Shown in pieces: positions 24,925 through 33,628 of a stretch of 64,000 nucleotides of DNA. Positions within the stretch are counted from its first letter, which is position 1. Each line of letters opens with the position of its first letter. The notes below the pieces were generated by a model. It made no database searches and was not told the origin of the DNA. It saw only the letters and a program-made list of their open reading frames with translations. The translations under genes and the position numbers were made by a program. This DNA comes from Flexivirga meconopsidis (GTDB lineage Bacteria > Actinomycetota > Actinomycetes > Actinomycetales > Dermatophilaceae). The stretch spans positions 496,001 to 560,000 of the forward strand of contig NZ_JAOBQJ010000001.1 of assembly GCF_026162425.1 (NCBI RefSeq), given 5' to 3'.

Positions 24925-25829
24925 CGCCGCCGGCGACGATATCGTCACGACCCGTGGCGCTGATCTCGGTCGTGATCCCGGTGTTCAACCCGGGGTCGAG
25001 GCTGCGCGAAGCACTCGACTCGGTGTTGGCGCAGACCGTCGCCGACTTCGAGTGCGTGGTCGTCGACGACGGGTCGCGCGAGGACGTCAGCTGGGTCGCG
25101 GCCGTGCCCGATCAGCGGATTCGGTTGATCCAACAGCCCAACCGGGGTGTCTCGGTGGCCCGGAACGTCGCGGTTGCGCAATCGAGTGGCGTCCTGATCG
25201 CCTTCCTGGACCAGGACGACCTGTGGCATGCGGACAAGCTGCGCCGGCAGGTCGAGGTTCTCCGCGACGACCGCAGCGCACCCTACGCCTGCACCGGGTT
25301 CAACTGGGTGCTGCCCGACCGCGTGGTTGCCGCGCCTGCGGACCCGATCAGTTATCACGGACTGCTGCGCGATCAGCACGTGTGTCTCAGCAGTGTCATC
25401 GTTCGGCGATCGGCGTATCTCGCTGTGGGTGGCCACGATCCACTGCTGCGCCTGATGCAGGACTACGACCTGTTCCTGCGGCTCGGTCGGCTCGCCGACC
25501 CGGTTTCGGTGCCGGATGTCTTGGTCGACTATCGAGTGCACGACGCAAACGCATCCCGGCGATACCGGGTCGCGCATCGTGAACGGACCCGGATCCTCCA
25601 GGCACACCTCGACGCCGCGAGGGACACCAAGGACGCCGGGACGATCGCAGCCGGCCGGGCCGGGATTCGGCGCACCGACGAGCTCTACGCCCACCAAGCG
25701 CTGGATGCCGCGCGCGCGGCTCGCGCGTCCGGCGACTACGCCGCGGCGGCGGCCCACCTGCGGTCGGCGCTCCGGCTGGACAGGAGGGTCGCCTACGCGG
25801 CGATTCGGCACCGCCTGCGGTCGGGCTGA
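24921..25829 (+). CDS. Family 2 glycosyltransferase
   Basis: 302 residues if translation starts at GTG 24921, coupled to the preceding stop; GTG 24954 is an alternative that begins right at the domain. ISVVIPVFNPGSRLREALDS is the GT-A start, VVVDDGSRED carries the nucleotide-contacting Asp, IAFLDQDDLWHADKLRRQ the metal-binding DxD-equivalent, and LMQDYDLFLRLGRLADP the ED-like catalytic region. The last 90 residues are helical. Transfers a sugar from NDP-sugar, probably for envelope polysaccharide or glycolipid. Neighbouring GT4 genes suggest one glycan pathway. Confidence 0.87.
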   Translation: MTPPATISSRPVALISVVIPVFNPGSRLREALDSVLAQTVADFECVVVDDGSREDVSWVAAVPDQRIRLIQQPNRGVSVARNVAVAQSSGVLIAFLDQDDLWHADKLRRQVEVLRDDRSAPYACTGFNWVLPDRVVAAPADPISYHGLLRDQHVCLSSVIVRRSAYLAVGGHDPLLRLMQDYDLFLRLGRLADPVSVPDVLVDYRVHDANASRRYRVAHRERTRILQAHLDAARDTKDAGTIAAGRAGIRRTDELYAHQALDAARAARASGDYAAAAAHLRSALRLDRRVAYAAIRHRLRSG

Positions 25830-25831
25830 CC

Positions 25832-26890
25832 TCAGCCGAGAAGCCGGGACCACACCCGGGCATGCTGGGTGGCACTGGCCGCCCAGCTGAACCGGTCGGC
25901 GCGCTGCCGGCCACGGGCGACTTGTGCGCGCACCTGCCCGTCATCGGCCAAGGCGTGCAACAGGCCTTCGGTGATCCCCGCTGCGGTCGGCGGCACGAGG
26001 GTGCCGCCGTCGCCCACCACCTCCGGCAGCGAACTGGTGTTGCTGGAGACCAGCGGTGTGTTCGCGGCCATCGCCTCGAGTGCCGGGAAGCCGAACCCCT
26101 CGACGAGCGAGGGCACCACCACGGCGGCGGCGGCAGACACCAGGCCGGGCATCTGGTCGTCGGGGATCCGGCCGGTCAACTGCACTCCGGTCATTCCGGC
26201 GAAAAGCGCTGTGCGCGCGGGATGTTCAGGGCCGGCGACCACCAGAGTGAGGTCGCGGTGATGATCTCGTATGACGGGCCAGGCGGCCGCCAGCGCGCGG
26301 AGGTTCTTGCGCTCGCTGGCACCGCCGCTGATGAGCACATACGGTCGGCGGACGCCGAGCGTCGCGAGCGCCTGGTCGGTCAACGGCGTCGCGTCGAGGA
26401 AACGCTCATCGACGCCGTTGGGTATGACGATCGGGTCGCGCACCCCGAGCACCTCGACGGCCCGGCCGGCGGTGTAGCCGGACACGCAGATGACCGCGTC
26501 GGCGGCACGCAGCTCATGCGCCGCGGCGGCGACCGGGGCGCTCTCGTCGGCGAACTCCCAGGCGACCAGGTCGTGCAGGGTGACCACGTCCGCGGCCGGG
26601 TGCGGCGGAAGTTCGAGGTTCATCCGGTGCACGAGGCTGCTGCGCCCGTAGAGCAGCCGGCCGGCGGCTCGACGGAGGGCCGGGCTCGCCCGGTGGAGCG
26701 GGCCGACCGGAGCCCGGCGGCCGGGGAGTGCGGACCGCATCGACCGGATCGGCAGCTCGATCACGTCGGCACCTGAGCCGTGCGCGCGAAGTGCGGCCTG
26801 CGCGCGATCAGCCACCTGCCGCTGGTAAACCTGCGCGCCCATGGGGTTGTCCGTCGCCAGTCGGGCGAGAGTCACCCTGCGCATCGGCAT
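25832..26890 (-). CDS. Family 4 (GT-B) glycosyltransferase
   Basis: 352 residues. Signs of GT4: acceptor-side DVVTLHDLVAWEF and VSGYTAGRAVEVLGV, the donor domain start PYVLISGGASERKNLRALAA, GPEHPARTALFAG, and the E-x7-E region PSLVEGFGFPALEAMAANTP. Resembles mannosyl/glucosyl transferases of cell-wall glycan assembly. Its start lies 36 bases from the divergent GT4 gene at 26927, and its 3' end is two bases from the GT2 stop. Confidence 0.87.
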   Translation of the reverse strand: MPMRRVTLARLATDNPMGAQVYQRQVADRAQAALRAHGSGADVIELPIRSMRSALPGRRAPVGPLHRASPALRRAAGRLLYGRSSLVHRMNLELPPHPAADVVTLHDLVAWEFADESAPVAAAAHELRAADAVICVSGYTAGRAVEVLGVRDPIVIPNGVDERFLDATPLTDQALATLGVRRPYVLISGGASERKNLRALAAAWPVIRDHHRDLTLVVAGPEHPARTALFAGMTGVQLTGRIPDDQMPGLVSAAAAVVVPSLVEGFGFPALEAMAANTPLVSSNTSSLPEVVGDGGTLVPPTAAGITEGLLHALADDGQVRAQVARGRQRADRFSWAASATQHARVWSRLLG

Positions 26891-26926
26891 CCTTCGGGTC
26901 GGCGGCTACGGCGTGCCATTCTACGA

Positions 26927-28108
26927 ATGACAATGCCGCAGGACCTCGACCGAACGGAGCCGCGCCGGATGGAGTCGCCGCGAGTCGCGCTGGTGGCTTC
27001 GTCATACCTGCCGCACCTCGGGGGTGTGGAGCAGCACGTCCGCTCGGTCGCGGCCGAGCTGGCCGCTCGCGGATGGCACGTCGAGGTCTGGACGGTGGAC
27101 CGGGGTGCCGGGATGGCGCGCGGGGAGGTCGACGGGATCATCGTCCACTATCTGCCGGCGCCGCTGCCCTCGATGTCGCCGGCCGGGATCGCGCAGTGGA
27201 CACGGCAGCTCCCGGCCGCGGTGAGCCGGTGGTGGCGGGTGGCGCGGGAGCTGCGCCCGGACGTGCTCAACGTGCAGTGTTGTGGTCCGAATCTTGACTA
27301 CGCACTGGTGGTTTCGCGACTCCGGCGGGTGCCGTTGGTCGTCAGCTCCCACGGTGAGACGTTCGCGGACGCGGACCGCGTATTCGACCGATCGGTGCTG
27401 CAGCGCACAGCCCTTCGCGTCGCAGGGCGGGTGGCCGCGGCCGTTACCGCCGTCTCCTCGGCGGCCCGGGACGACCTCGGCAGATTCGGCATCGTCGATC
27501 CAGTGGTGGTGCCGAACGGCGTCGACCCGGCAGTCGACGTGCACGATCCCAGCGCGCACATCGACCGCCCGCTCGTGCTTGCCGTCGGCCGGGCCGAACG
27601 GGTCAAGGGGTTCGACCTGCTGCTCAGTGCATTCGCCGTCTCGGGCTTGGCCGAGCGAGCCCGTCTGGTGGTGGTCGGTGACGGATCACAACTGGAACCG
27701 CTGCGGGCACAAGCAAGTTCGCTCGGTTTGCAGGGATCGGTCGAGTTCGCCGGTGCCCTCGACAACGAGGCCGTCCGCCGGTTGATCGCGTCCGCGAACG
27801 TGCTGGTGGTGCCCAGTCGGCGTGAGGCATTCGGCATCGTCGTGCTCGAAGGATGGGCGGCGGGTGTCCCCGTCGTTGTGACCGATCGCGAAGGCCCAGC
27901 ATCGTTGGTGCGCCACGAAATCGACGCTCTGGTCGCAGACCCCACCGACGCGGCATCCTTCGGCGCCGCGATGCGGCGGGTGCTGGACGATCCGGAGCTG
28001 GCGACCCGGCTGGCTCGGGCGGGCAGGGTAGCGTCCGAGCGCTATACGTGGTCGGCAGTGACCGATCGCTACGAGGCGCTCTACCGGCGGATCCTGGGGC
28101 CCGCCTGA
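26927..28108 (+). CDS. Family 4 (GT-B) glycosyltransferase
   Basis: 393 residues from ATG 26927 (ATG 26969 also possible). The N-terminal domain has SYLPHLGGVEQHVRSVAAEL, typical of PimB/MshA-like GT4 enzymes, and VVVPNGVDP; the donor domain has VLAVGRAERVKGFDLLLSAF and the E-x7-E motif PSRREAFGIVVLEGWAAGVP. Likely a GDP- or UDP-sugar-dependent enzyme on a lipid or saccharide acceptor. Divergent from another GT4, forming a three-GT cluster. Confidence 0.87.
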   Translation: MTMPQDLDRTEPRRMESPRVALVASSYLPHLGGVEQHVRSVAAELAARGWHVEVWTVDRGAGMARGEVDGIIVHYLPAPLPSMSPAGIAQWTRQLPAAVSRWWRVARELRPDVLNVQCCGPNLDYALVVSRLRRVPLVVSSHGETFADADRVFDRSVLQRTALRVAGRVAAAVTAVSSAARDDLGRFGIVDPVVVPNGVDPAVDVHDPSAHIDRPLVLAVGRAERVKGFDLLLSAFAVSGLAERARLVVVGDGSQLEPLRAQASSLGLQGSVEFAGALDNEAVRRLIASANVLVVPSRREAFGIVVLEGWAAGVPVVVTDREGPASLVRHEIDALVADPTDAASFGAAMRRVLDDPELATRLARAGRVASERYTWSAVTDRYEALYRRILGPA

Positions 28109-28112
28109 CGCG

Positions 28113-28508
28113 TCAGGCGCTGTATTCCTCGTCGGTGACGTGGTCCAGCCAGGTCACCACCTGGCCGTTCTCGTCGGCCTCCTGCATCGCGATGTGGGCC
28201 ATGAACCGCTCCGGTGTCGCGCCGTGCCAGTGCTCCTCGCCCGGCTCGATGTAGACCACGTCGCCCGGCCGGATCTCCTGCACCCCGCCGTCGCGGGTGG
28301 CGACCAGGCCGATGCCGTCGGTGACGTAGAGGGTCTGACCCTTCGGGTGGTGATGCCACGCAGTGCGGGCACCGGGCGCGAATCGCACGTGGGCGCAACC
28401 GATTCCGGTGCGCTCATCCGGGTTGCGGATGCCGTCCATCTGCACGGTGCCGGTGAACCAATCGGCCGGTCCGGCGACGGACTTCCCGCCGCTCCTGGTG
28501 TACTCCAT
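28113..28508 (-). CDS. Cupin-domain protein (hydroxynitrile-lyase-like subgroup)
   Basis: 131 residues from ATG 28508. A single cupin: GARTAWHHHPKGQTLYVTDG is motif 1 with the metal His residues and PGDVVYIEPGEEHWHGATPE motif 2. The N-terminal MEYTRSGGKSVAGPADWFTG and the QEADENGQVVTWLDHV end match a small-cupin subgroup that includes bacterial Mn-dependent hydroxynitrile-lyase-like proteins; many members act as unknown oxidoreductase accessories. It follows the alcohol dehydrogenase gene by 41 bases and is probably co-transcribed from the TetR-controlled promoter. Confidence 0.8.
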   Translation of the reverse strand: MEYTRSGGKSVAGPADWFTGTVQMDGIRNPDERTGIGCAHVRFAPGARTAWHHHPKGQTLYVTDGIGLVATRDGGVQEIRPGDVVYIEPGEEHWHGATPERFMAHIAMQEADENGQVVTWLDHVTDEEYSA

Positions 28509-28549
28509 CGGTGTTCCTCTCGTCAGTTGGTTCGGCGGTGCGGGCGGCT

Positions 28550-29599
28550 TCAGGTCAGGTCGCTGACCCGCACCAGCGCCTTGATCGCGCGCCGTTCGTC
28601 CATGGCAGCGTAGGCGTCGGCGATGTGGTCGAGGTCGGTCTTGAGGTCGAAGACCTTGCCGGGGTCGATGTCGCCGGCAAGGACGGCTTTGAGCAACTCG
28701 GGTTGGTACTGCCGGGCCGGCGCCGGTCCGCCGCGCATGCCGACATTGCGATAGAAGGTGCCGGTTGCGTCGATGGTGGCGTCGTGCGGCACACCGACCC
28801 GGCCGACGATCGCGCCCGGTGCGGCGATCGCGAACGCCGTGCGCGTGGACTCCTCGGTGCCGACGCACTCCAGGACGGCGCCTGCGCCATACCCGTCGGT
28901 GAGGGAGTGGACCTCGCGGACGGCATCGTCGCCGCGCACCGTGATCAGGTCAGTGGCGCCCCACTCCCGCGCGAGGGTATGCCGGTCCTCATGGGTGCTC
29001 GCGAGCAGGATGATGCGCTCGGCGCCGAGCAGCGCCGCGGACAGCACCCCGGACAGGCCGACCGCCCCGTCGCCGACCACGGCCACGGTGTCGCCAGGTT
29101 GAACGCCGGCGCTGACCGCTGCGTGGTAGCCGGTGCTCATCACGTCGGTGAGTGCGAGCAGCGAGGCAAGCGTCGCGTCGGAGAAGTCATCGCCGGGAAC
29201 GCCGACCAGCGTGCCGTCCGCCTGGGGGACCCGGACGAACTCGGCCTGCCCTCCGTCGCCGTCGACCCCTTGGCCGAAGAACCCGCCGTGCACACAGGCG
29301 GTCTGGAAGCCGGAGGCGCAGTTGCGGCAGCTGCCGTCGCTCCACGAAAACGGCGAGATCACGAAGTCGCCGACCCTGAGATCGGTGACAGCAGAGCCGA
29401 TTTCGTCGATCACGCCGATGAACTCGTGACCGATCGATCCGGGTGCGTGCTCGGAGATGCCGCGGTAGAACCACAGGTCCGAGCCGCACACGCAGGTCAG
29501 CACGACCCGCACGATCGCATCGGTCGGCTCCTGGATGGTCGGCTTCGGACGCTCCTCGACCGAGACGTTGCCCTTGCCGTTGAAGATCGCGGTCTTCAT
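28550..29599 (-). CDS. Zinc-dependent medium-chain alcohol dehydrogenase
   Basis: 349 residues. Catalytic zinc ligands are Cys in LTCVCGSDLW, His-Glu in GSIGHEFIGVI; the structural-zinc lobe has a reduced set (GSCRNCASGFQTACVHGG). The nucleotide-binding turn is VAVVGDGAVGLSGVLSA. Oxidises or reduces an alcohol/aldehyde with NAD(P); substrate unknown. First gene of a two-gene unit with a cupin, divergent from a TetR regulator across operator-like inverted repeats, which suggests induction by a small (possibly aldehyde) ligand. Confidence 0.9.
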   Translation of the reverse strand: MKTAIFNGKGNVSVEERPKPTIQEPTDAIVRVVLTCVCGSDLWFYRGISEHAPGSIGHEFIGVIDEIGSAVTDLRVGDFVISPFSWSDGSCRNCASGFQTACVHGGFFGQGVDGDGGQAEFVRVPQADGTLVGVPGDDFSDATLASLLALTDVMSTGYHAAVSAGVQPGDTVAVVGDGAVGLSGVLSAALLGAERIILLASTHEDRHTLAREWGATDLITVRGDDAVREVHSLTDGYGAGAVLECVGTEESTRTAFAIAAPGAIVGRVGVPHDATIDATGTFYRNVGMRGGPAPARQYQPELLKAVLAGDIDPGKVFDLKTDLDHIADAYAAMDERRAIKALVRVSDLT

Positions 29600-29624
29600 G
29601 GATGCTCCCTGCTGGGTAATTTCC

Positions 29625-29683
29625 GGATAATTCGTATCCGCTTATCTCCAAGCCTACGGACTAAGCGGATATTGTCAATCCGT
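29625..29683. promoter_or_regulatory. Paired operator palindromes between ADH and TetR genes
   Basis: Two inverted repeats share the half-site CGGAT: CGGATA-ATTCG-TATCCG (29625-29641) and CGGAT-ATTGTCA-ATCCG (29667-29683). The outer halves also pair as ATCCGCTTA and TAAGCGGAT. Lying between divergent starts (29599 and 29703), they fit TetR dimers repressing both transcripts. Confidence 0.65.
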
Positions 29684-29702
29684 TTCTTGTTAGGCTGCGC
29701 AC

Positions 29703-30356
29703 ATGACCGACGACACCGGACGCAGCCTGCGCAAGGACGCCGCCCGCAATCGCGAGCGGCTGCTCGCCGCTGCACGGGAGTTGTTCGCGCAGCGTGGTCT
29801 CGACGTGACGCTCAACGACATCGCGCACCACGCCGGTGTGGGGGTCGGCACGGCATACCGGCGTTTTGCCAACAAGGAGGAGGTCATCGACGCACTCTTC
29901 GAGGAGGGTCTGCGGCAGGTCGCCGCAGTGGCGGACGAGGCGCTCGCCGACACTGACGCGTGGAACGGTCTGGTGAGCTACCTCGAGCGCTCGATGGAGT
30001 TGCAGTTCGGCGACCGCGGCCTGAACGAGATCATGAACAACCCGGCGCTCGGCGACGAACGGGTCAGCGACGCCCGCACCCGCATCGCGCCGCTGATCGA
30101 GAAGCTCGTCGCCCGCGCCAAGGAGCAGGGTCTGGTGCGCGCCGACCTGGACCAGACCGACATCGTCTTCGCGCAGGTCGGGCTCTCGGCGATCATGGAC
30201 CGCAGCCGCGCCGTCGAGCCCGACCTTTACCGGCGGTACCTCACGCTCTTCCTCGACGGCATCCGCGCCGACCGGCCGGAAGTCACGCCGCTGCCGACGC
30301 CGGCGCTCACCGCCGAGCAGACGCACACCGCGATGACCGCTGGGAGGCGACGGTAG
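29703..30356 (+). CDS. TetR/AcrR-family transcriptional regulator
   Basis: 217 residues. The N-terminal helix-turn-helix is [20 protein letters not shown] then [20 protein letters not shown] with the family [14 protein letters not shown]; the remaining helical domain binds an unknown ligand. It faces the alcohol dehydrogenase-cupin pair over 103 bases containing CGGAT palindromes, which strongly suggests it represses that pair and itself. The C-terminal 25 residues are Pro/Thr-rich and probably flexible. Confidence 0.9.
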   Translation: MTDDTGRSLRKDAARNRERLLAAARELFAQRGLDVTLNDIAHHAGVGVGTAYRRFANKEEVIDALFEEGLRQVAAVADEALADTDAWNGLVSYLERSMELQFGDRGLNEIMNNPALGDERVSDARTRIAPLIEKLVARAKEQGLVRADLDQTDIVFAQVGLSAIMDRSRAVEPDLYRRYLTLFLDGIRADRPEVTPLPTPALTAEQTHTAMTAGRRR

Positions 30357-30371
30357 GGCGATGGGTCGCGG

Positions 30372-31361
30372 TCAGCCCGCCTGCTTCGCCGCGAGTTGGG
30401 TGATCCAGCTGTAGTCGGTCTTGCTAATCGTGTCGTCGCCCGGCTGCTTGCCGTCCCGGTCGAGTGCGTAGGCGAACAGGCCGCCCTTGCGGGTGCCGGA
30501 CGGCTGCCACGTGGCGTAGCTCGCGGCGCGACTGCTCGACAGCGGGTTGACGGCGTCATACCAATTGAAGCCGCGCTCCTCGTAGAAGGTGAACCCGATG
30601 AAGTACTGGCATGGCTGGATGTATGGCGCGAACGAGTCCCAGGTGCCCTGTAGCCAGGAAACCGAGCGGCCGTACGACTGCACCCACACATACGACAGGT
30701 ATGGCGCAGACGCCTGCAGCAACGGGTGTGTGCCATCCATGTTGGTGTCGTAGACCAGGTACTTACCGGTGCCGGAGGAGGGCCCGAGGTACTTCCCCAG
30801 CGCCTTCATGATGCCGGCGGCCTTGGCCAATCGCGTTCCACTGAGCGCCTGTTCGACGTCGATGTCCAGCCCGTCGAGTCCGGCCGAGGTGACGTAGGAG
30901 TCGACGAGTTGGCGCGCGAAGGCGTCATACGCCGCATCGGTCATCGCCACATTGGCATCGGCCAGGTCGTCGACAAAGAGCGTGAAGATCACCTTGGTGC
31001 CCTGGGCATGAAGCTTCGGTACGTAGGTGGACTTCAAGGCCGCCCAGAAGTCGGGATCCTCGGTCGGTTTGGTGGCGAATGCGGACACGATGTTGACCGA
31101 GGGCGGGATCTCGTCCATCGACTGCACATTGGGTGCGCGGTCCTCCGGCTTCGTGGTGCGTATGTCGCGCCACATCCGGTAATAGCCGGCGGTCAGGGGA
31201 GTGCTGGAGCACTGCGCCGCGTTGCCCGGCACGGCGCGTGGTGACGTGGCGCGATCGGGTGCGGTGGCCGCGGCGGAGCTGCCGATCGCGGCGGTGCCGA
31301 TGAGTGCGGCCGCGCCGACCACTGCGCCGACCGCACGGGCACGTCGAGTGAGGTTCGTCAT
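30372..31361 (-). CDS. Secreted GH18-type glycoside hydrolase
   Basis: 329 residues. MTNLTRRARAVGAVVGAAAL begins a Sec signal peptide with a twin-Arg, cleaved after the Ala-rich stretch near residue 32. The catalytic motif DGLDIDVEQ near residue 170 matches DxxDxDxE of family 18, its Glu being the acid/base, and the barrel carries GYYRMWRDI, KVIFTLFVDD, VYDTNMDGTHP and YVWVQSYG as in endo-beta-N-acetylglucosaminidases of the EndoH/EndoF kind. It probably releases or trims N-acetylglucosamine-containing glycans outside the cell. Not linked to a transporter. Confidence 0.8.
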   Translation of the reverse strand: MTNLTRRARAVGAVVGAAALIGTAAIGSSAAATAPDRATSPRAVPGNAAQCSSTPLTAGYYRMWRDIRTTKPEDRAPNVQSMDEIPPSVNIVSAFATKPTEDPDFWAALKSTYVPKLHAQGTKVIFTLFVDDLADANVAMTDAAYDAFARQLVDSYVTSAGLDGLDIDVEQALSGTRLAKAAGIMKALGKYLGPSSGTGKYLVYDTNMDGTHPLLQASAPYLSYVWVQSYGRSVSWLQGTWDSFAPYIQPCQYFIGFTFYEERGFNWYDAVNPLSSSRAASYATWQPSGTRKGGLFAYALDRDGKQPGDDTISKTDYSWITQLAAKQAG

Positions 31362-31507
31362 GGTTCCTCCAGGTGACGGGGACTCTCGGAAACCTGTCGA
31401 ACTAAAGGGGTTTAGGCAAGAGTCTCGGCGAATCCTTTGCCAACTCTTGAATGACGGCCGGCTGGGTGATCACGGCGCCGCCGCGTGGCAGCTACTGGCC
31501 AGATGCG

Positions 31508-31540
31508 AAAAACCCCCGGGCGTAAGTTCCCGGGGGTTTT
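31508..31540 (-). terminator. Intrinsic terminator after tRNA-Ser(CGA)
   Basis: AACCCCCGGG and CCCGGGGGTT flank an 8-nt loop, with a run of five A on the plus strand (T-tract on the minus strand, downstream of the tRNA) and four T on the other side. It begins eight bases past the tRNA 3' end. A strong bidirectional rho-independent hairpin. Confidence 0.85.
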
Positions 31541-31547
31541 CGTAACG

Positions 31548-31634
31548 CGGTGGCGGTGGGATTTGAACCCACGGTGGAGTTGCCCCCACACAACATTTCG
31601 AGTGTTGCACCTTCGGCCGCTCGGACACGCCACC
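31548..31634 (-). tRNA. tRNA-Ser (anticodon CGA)
   Basis: On the minus strand a class II tRNA of 87 nt. Acceptor arms GGTGGCG and CGCCACC pair, discriminator G; anticodon loop CTCGAAA gives CGA, reading UCG; a long variable arm and the T-arm GTGGGTTCAAATCCCAC are clear. CCA is not encoded. An intrinsic terminator follows directly. Confidence 0.95.
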
Positions 31635-31683
31635 GCCGAAGAGGCTACCTGACGGCGCGCCGACGTTCCAAAACGAGGCCCGC

Positions 31684-31791
31684 CGAGTGACGTCGTTCAG
31701 TCGCGAGCGAACCCCCACGCAACGAGTGACGCCGTTGCAAGGACGTCAGTCGTTGAGTCGGACGTCAATCGCGCGCTCTCGACGTCACTCG
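31684..31791. repeat. Intergenic inverted-repeat block
   Basis: CGAGTGACGTCG (31684-31695) and CGACGTCACTCG (31780-31791) are perfect 12-bp inverted copies; between them lie related words such as CGAGTGACGCCG and GACGTCAGTCG. The block fills most of the 169 bases between the tRNA-Ser and the cobalamin-binding gene. I see no ORF in it. It may fold as a long RNA hairpin or be a decayed repeat. Confidence 0.55.
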
Positions 31792-31803
31792 CGGCGACGT
31801 CGC

Positions 31804-32721
31804 TCAAACGGTCGGCCCGCCGCGCACCAGCCGGGCCATCGCCGGATCGGGTGCGCCGAGCGAGGGATGCAGGATGCGGGCGAGGGCCTCCACGCCGTCG
31901 GCGAGGCGCGGGCCGGGGCGGGCGAAGGAGGCGTTGGCGTCCACTGCCCACACCGGGGCGTCCGCCGGCAACACCGAAGCCGCCACGACCTCCCCGGCCA
32001 GCCGCTCCGACTCCGCGAGTCCGAAACCGCACGGCGCGACCACCACGACCTCCGGCTGCGACTGTACGACCTGCGCCCAGTCCAGCCGCCGCGATTTCTG
32101 CCCGGCAACGCCGAGCACGCTCACCCCGCCGGCGGATTCGATCATTTCCGGCACCCAATGCCCTGGGCTGAACGGCGGATCGGTCCATTCGAGTATGGCG
32201 CAGCGCGCCCCCGCCATACCCGCGACGGAGGCCCGCACCGCGGCCACTCGATCCCGCAGCGACGCGGCGAGATCCGCTGCAGCAGCGTCGCGTCCGGTCG
32301 CCGCACCGATCGCCTCGATCGACGCCCACACCTCCTCCAGCGTGTGCGGGTCGGTGGTCAGCACCTGGGCGCGGCACTGCAGAAAGTCGAGCGCGTCGTG
32401 CACCTCGGACACGTCGACCGCGCACACCGCGCACAGGTCCTGGGTGACCACCAGCGTCGCGTCGAGACCGGCGAGCGCCGCCCGGTCGAGGTGGTAGATG
32501 TCCTCGCCGGCCGCCATCCGAGCAGCGACGAAGGTGTCGATCTCGGCCGGTGAAAGCCCTTCCGGGAGAGCGGAATTGGACACCACCCGCGCAACCGAGC
32601 GCGCGTGCGCCGGCTCGTCGCACTCGAACGTCACCCCGACGACATCGTCACCGGCACCGACCGCGAAGAGCACCTCGGTGGCCGACGGCAGCAGCGAGAC
32701 GACGCGTCGCCCGGTCGGCAT
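31804..32721 (-). CDS. BtuF-like cobalamin-binding protein (no signal peptide)
   Basis: 305 residues, periplasmic-binding-protein class III fold: RVVSLLPSATEVLFAVGAGD, GVTFECDEPAHARS, TQDLCAVCAVDVSEV and ILEWTDPPFSPGHWVPEMIE are those of the cobalamin-binding group. ATG 32721 gives a start without signal sequence or lipobox, so the product seems cytosolic, as is common for this subgroup; no ABC permease is nearby. Its start shares an A with the stop of the LytR_C gene (TGATG), so the two are coupled. Function in cobamide or corrinoid handling is inferred. Confidence 0.75.
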   Translation of the reverse strand: MPTGRRVVSLLPSATEVLFAVGAGDDVVGVTFECDEPAHARSVARVVSNSALPEGLSPAEIDTFVAARMAAGEDIYHLDRAALAGLDATLVVTQDLCAVCAVDVSEVHDALDFLQCRAQVLTTDPHTLEEVWASIEAIGAATGRDAAAADLAASLRDRVAAVRASVAGMAGARCAILEWTDPPFSPGHWVPEMIESAGGVSVLGVAGQKSRRLDWAQVVQSQPEVVVVAPCGFGLAESERLAGEVVAASVLPADAPVWAVDANASFARPGPRLADGVEALARILHPSLGAPDPAMARLVRGGPTV

Positions 32722-33239
32722 CAGCAGCCCGGTGGCAGCGTCACGGGAGAGGCCGACTGCGACGGGATCGTCGGTGCCTGGTCGCCGAGCACCAGGTCTA
32801 CGGAGTCGTCGGTGCGACCGTCCTGCATGAGCTCGGCGCCGGGCATCATCTTGGTGACGAATTCCTCGGCGTTCGCCTTGCCTTTCGGCCCGAACCGGAT
32901 CTGGCCGATGCCCTTGAGCGACAGCTTGTAGGGGTCGTTGCTGATCACGCCGACGTTGAAGCCTTGCGACTTCATGGCCGCTCCGGACGTCTTGGCGCGG
33001 CCGTTGTCGGTAGAGGAGTTGTAGACGTTGAGCACGAACGAGGCCTGCGCGGGTGCCTGGCTGGTGGGCAGCACGCACGACGGTGGCGGCGCCGACTTCG
33101 ACGACGACCGGTTCATGTACGCCAGGGCGTAGACGAACCCCGCCACGACCAGCACCGCCGCGACGATCACGATCGCCATCGATCGACGCTGGCGCCGTAG
33201 GCGGGCTCGCGCGAGCCCGGTGTCGCGTACGTAACTCAT
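32721..33239 (-). CDS. Membrane-anchored LytR_C-domain protein
   Basis: 172 residues. A basic cytosolic start (LARARLRRQRRS), one transmembrane helix (MAIVIVAAVLVVAGFVYALA), a Ser/Pro linker with Cys (APPPSCVLPTS), and a C-terminal LytR_C domain beginning SFVLNVYNSSTDNGRAKTSG and ending LVLGDQAP. LytR_C modules accompany wall-glycopolymer transferases but occur alone in actinobacteria; function unknown. It lies 23 bases after a VapB-like gene and overlaps the BtuF-like gene. A lipoprotein with two such domains is at 35218-36027. Confidence 0.82.
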   Translation of the reverse strand: MSYVRDTGLARARLRRQRRSMAIVIVAAVLVVAGFVYALAYMNRSSSKSAPPPSCVLPTSQAPAQASFVLNVYNSSTDNGRAKTSGAAMKSQGFNVGVISNDPYKLSLKGIGQIRFGPKGKANAEEFVTKMMPGAELMQDGRTDDSVDLVLGDQAPTIPSQSASPVTLPPGC

Positions 33240-33262
33240 TCAGGCAGTCCCCTTCTGCGTGG

Positions 33263-33556
33263 TCACAGCACCAGCACCCTCGCATGAAGCACCGGACGCT
33301 GTTGCAGTGCGGCCCGCAACGCGCGGTGCAGGCCGTCCTCCAGGTAGAGGTTGCCCTGCCACGAGACGACGTGTGCGAACAGGTCCCCGTAGAACGTCGA
33401 GTCCTGCGAGAGCAGAGCGTCCAGGTCGAGGGTGCGCTTGATCGTGACGAGTTCGTCGAGCCGCACCATGCGCGGCGTGACCGAACTCCAGTCGCGAGGG
33501 CTCTCCAGCCCGTGATCGGGGTAGGGACGTCCGTCGCCCACCGCCTTGAAAATCAC
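33263..33556 (-). CDS. VapB/ParB-like conserved actinobacterial protein
   Basis: 97 residues. MIFKAVGDGRPYPDHGLESP, TPRMVRLDELVTIKRTLDLD, FYGDLFAHVVSWQGNLYLED and GLHRALRAALQQRPVLHARV form a conserved pattern found next to LytR_C proteins. LEDGLHRALRA resembles the ParB/sulfiredoxin motif (E/D-G-x-H-R). Databases tend to label the group VapB-type antitoxin, but no toxin gene is adjacent, so a toxin-antitoxin role is doubtful. Soluble, no membrane segment. Confidence 0.65.
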   Translation of the reverse strand: MIFKAVGDGRPYPDHGLESPRDWSSVTPRMVRLDELVTIKRTLDLDALLSQDSTFYGDLFAHVVSWQGNLYLEDGLHRALRAALQQRPVLHARVLVL

Positions 33557-33628
33557 TTCGTCAGCTTAATAGGGCTTGCCGTCCGATCCTTGTCGGTATG
33601 GCGGGGGTGGCGGCTATTCTCAGGCAAC

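Noticed and set aside
33263-33556. Toxin-antitoxin module
   Set aside because: The VapB-like label is weak and no toxin-sized partner is adjacent on either side.
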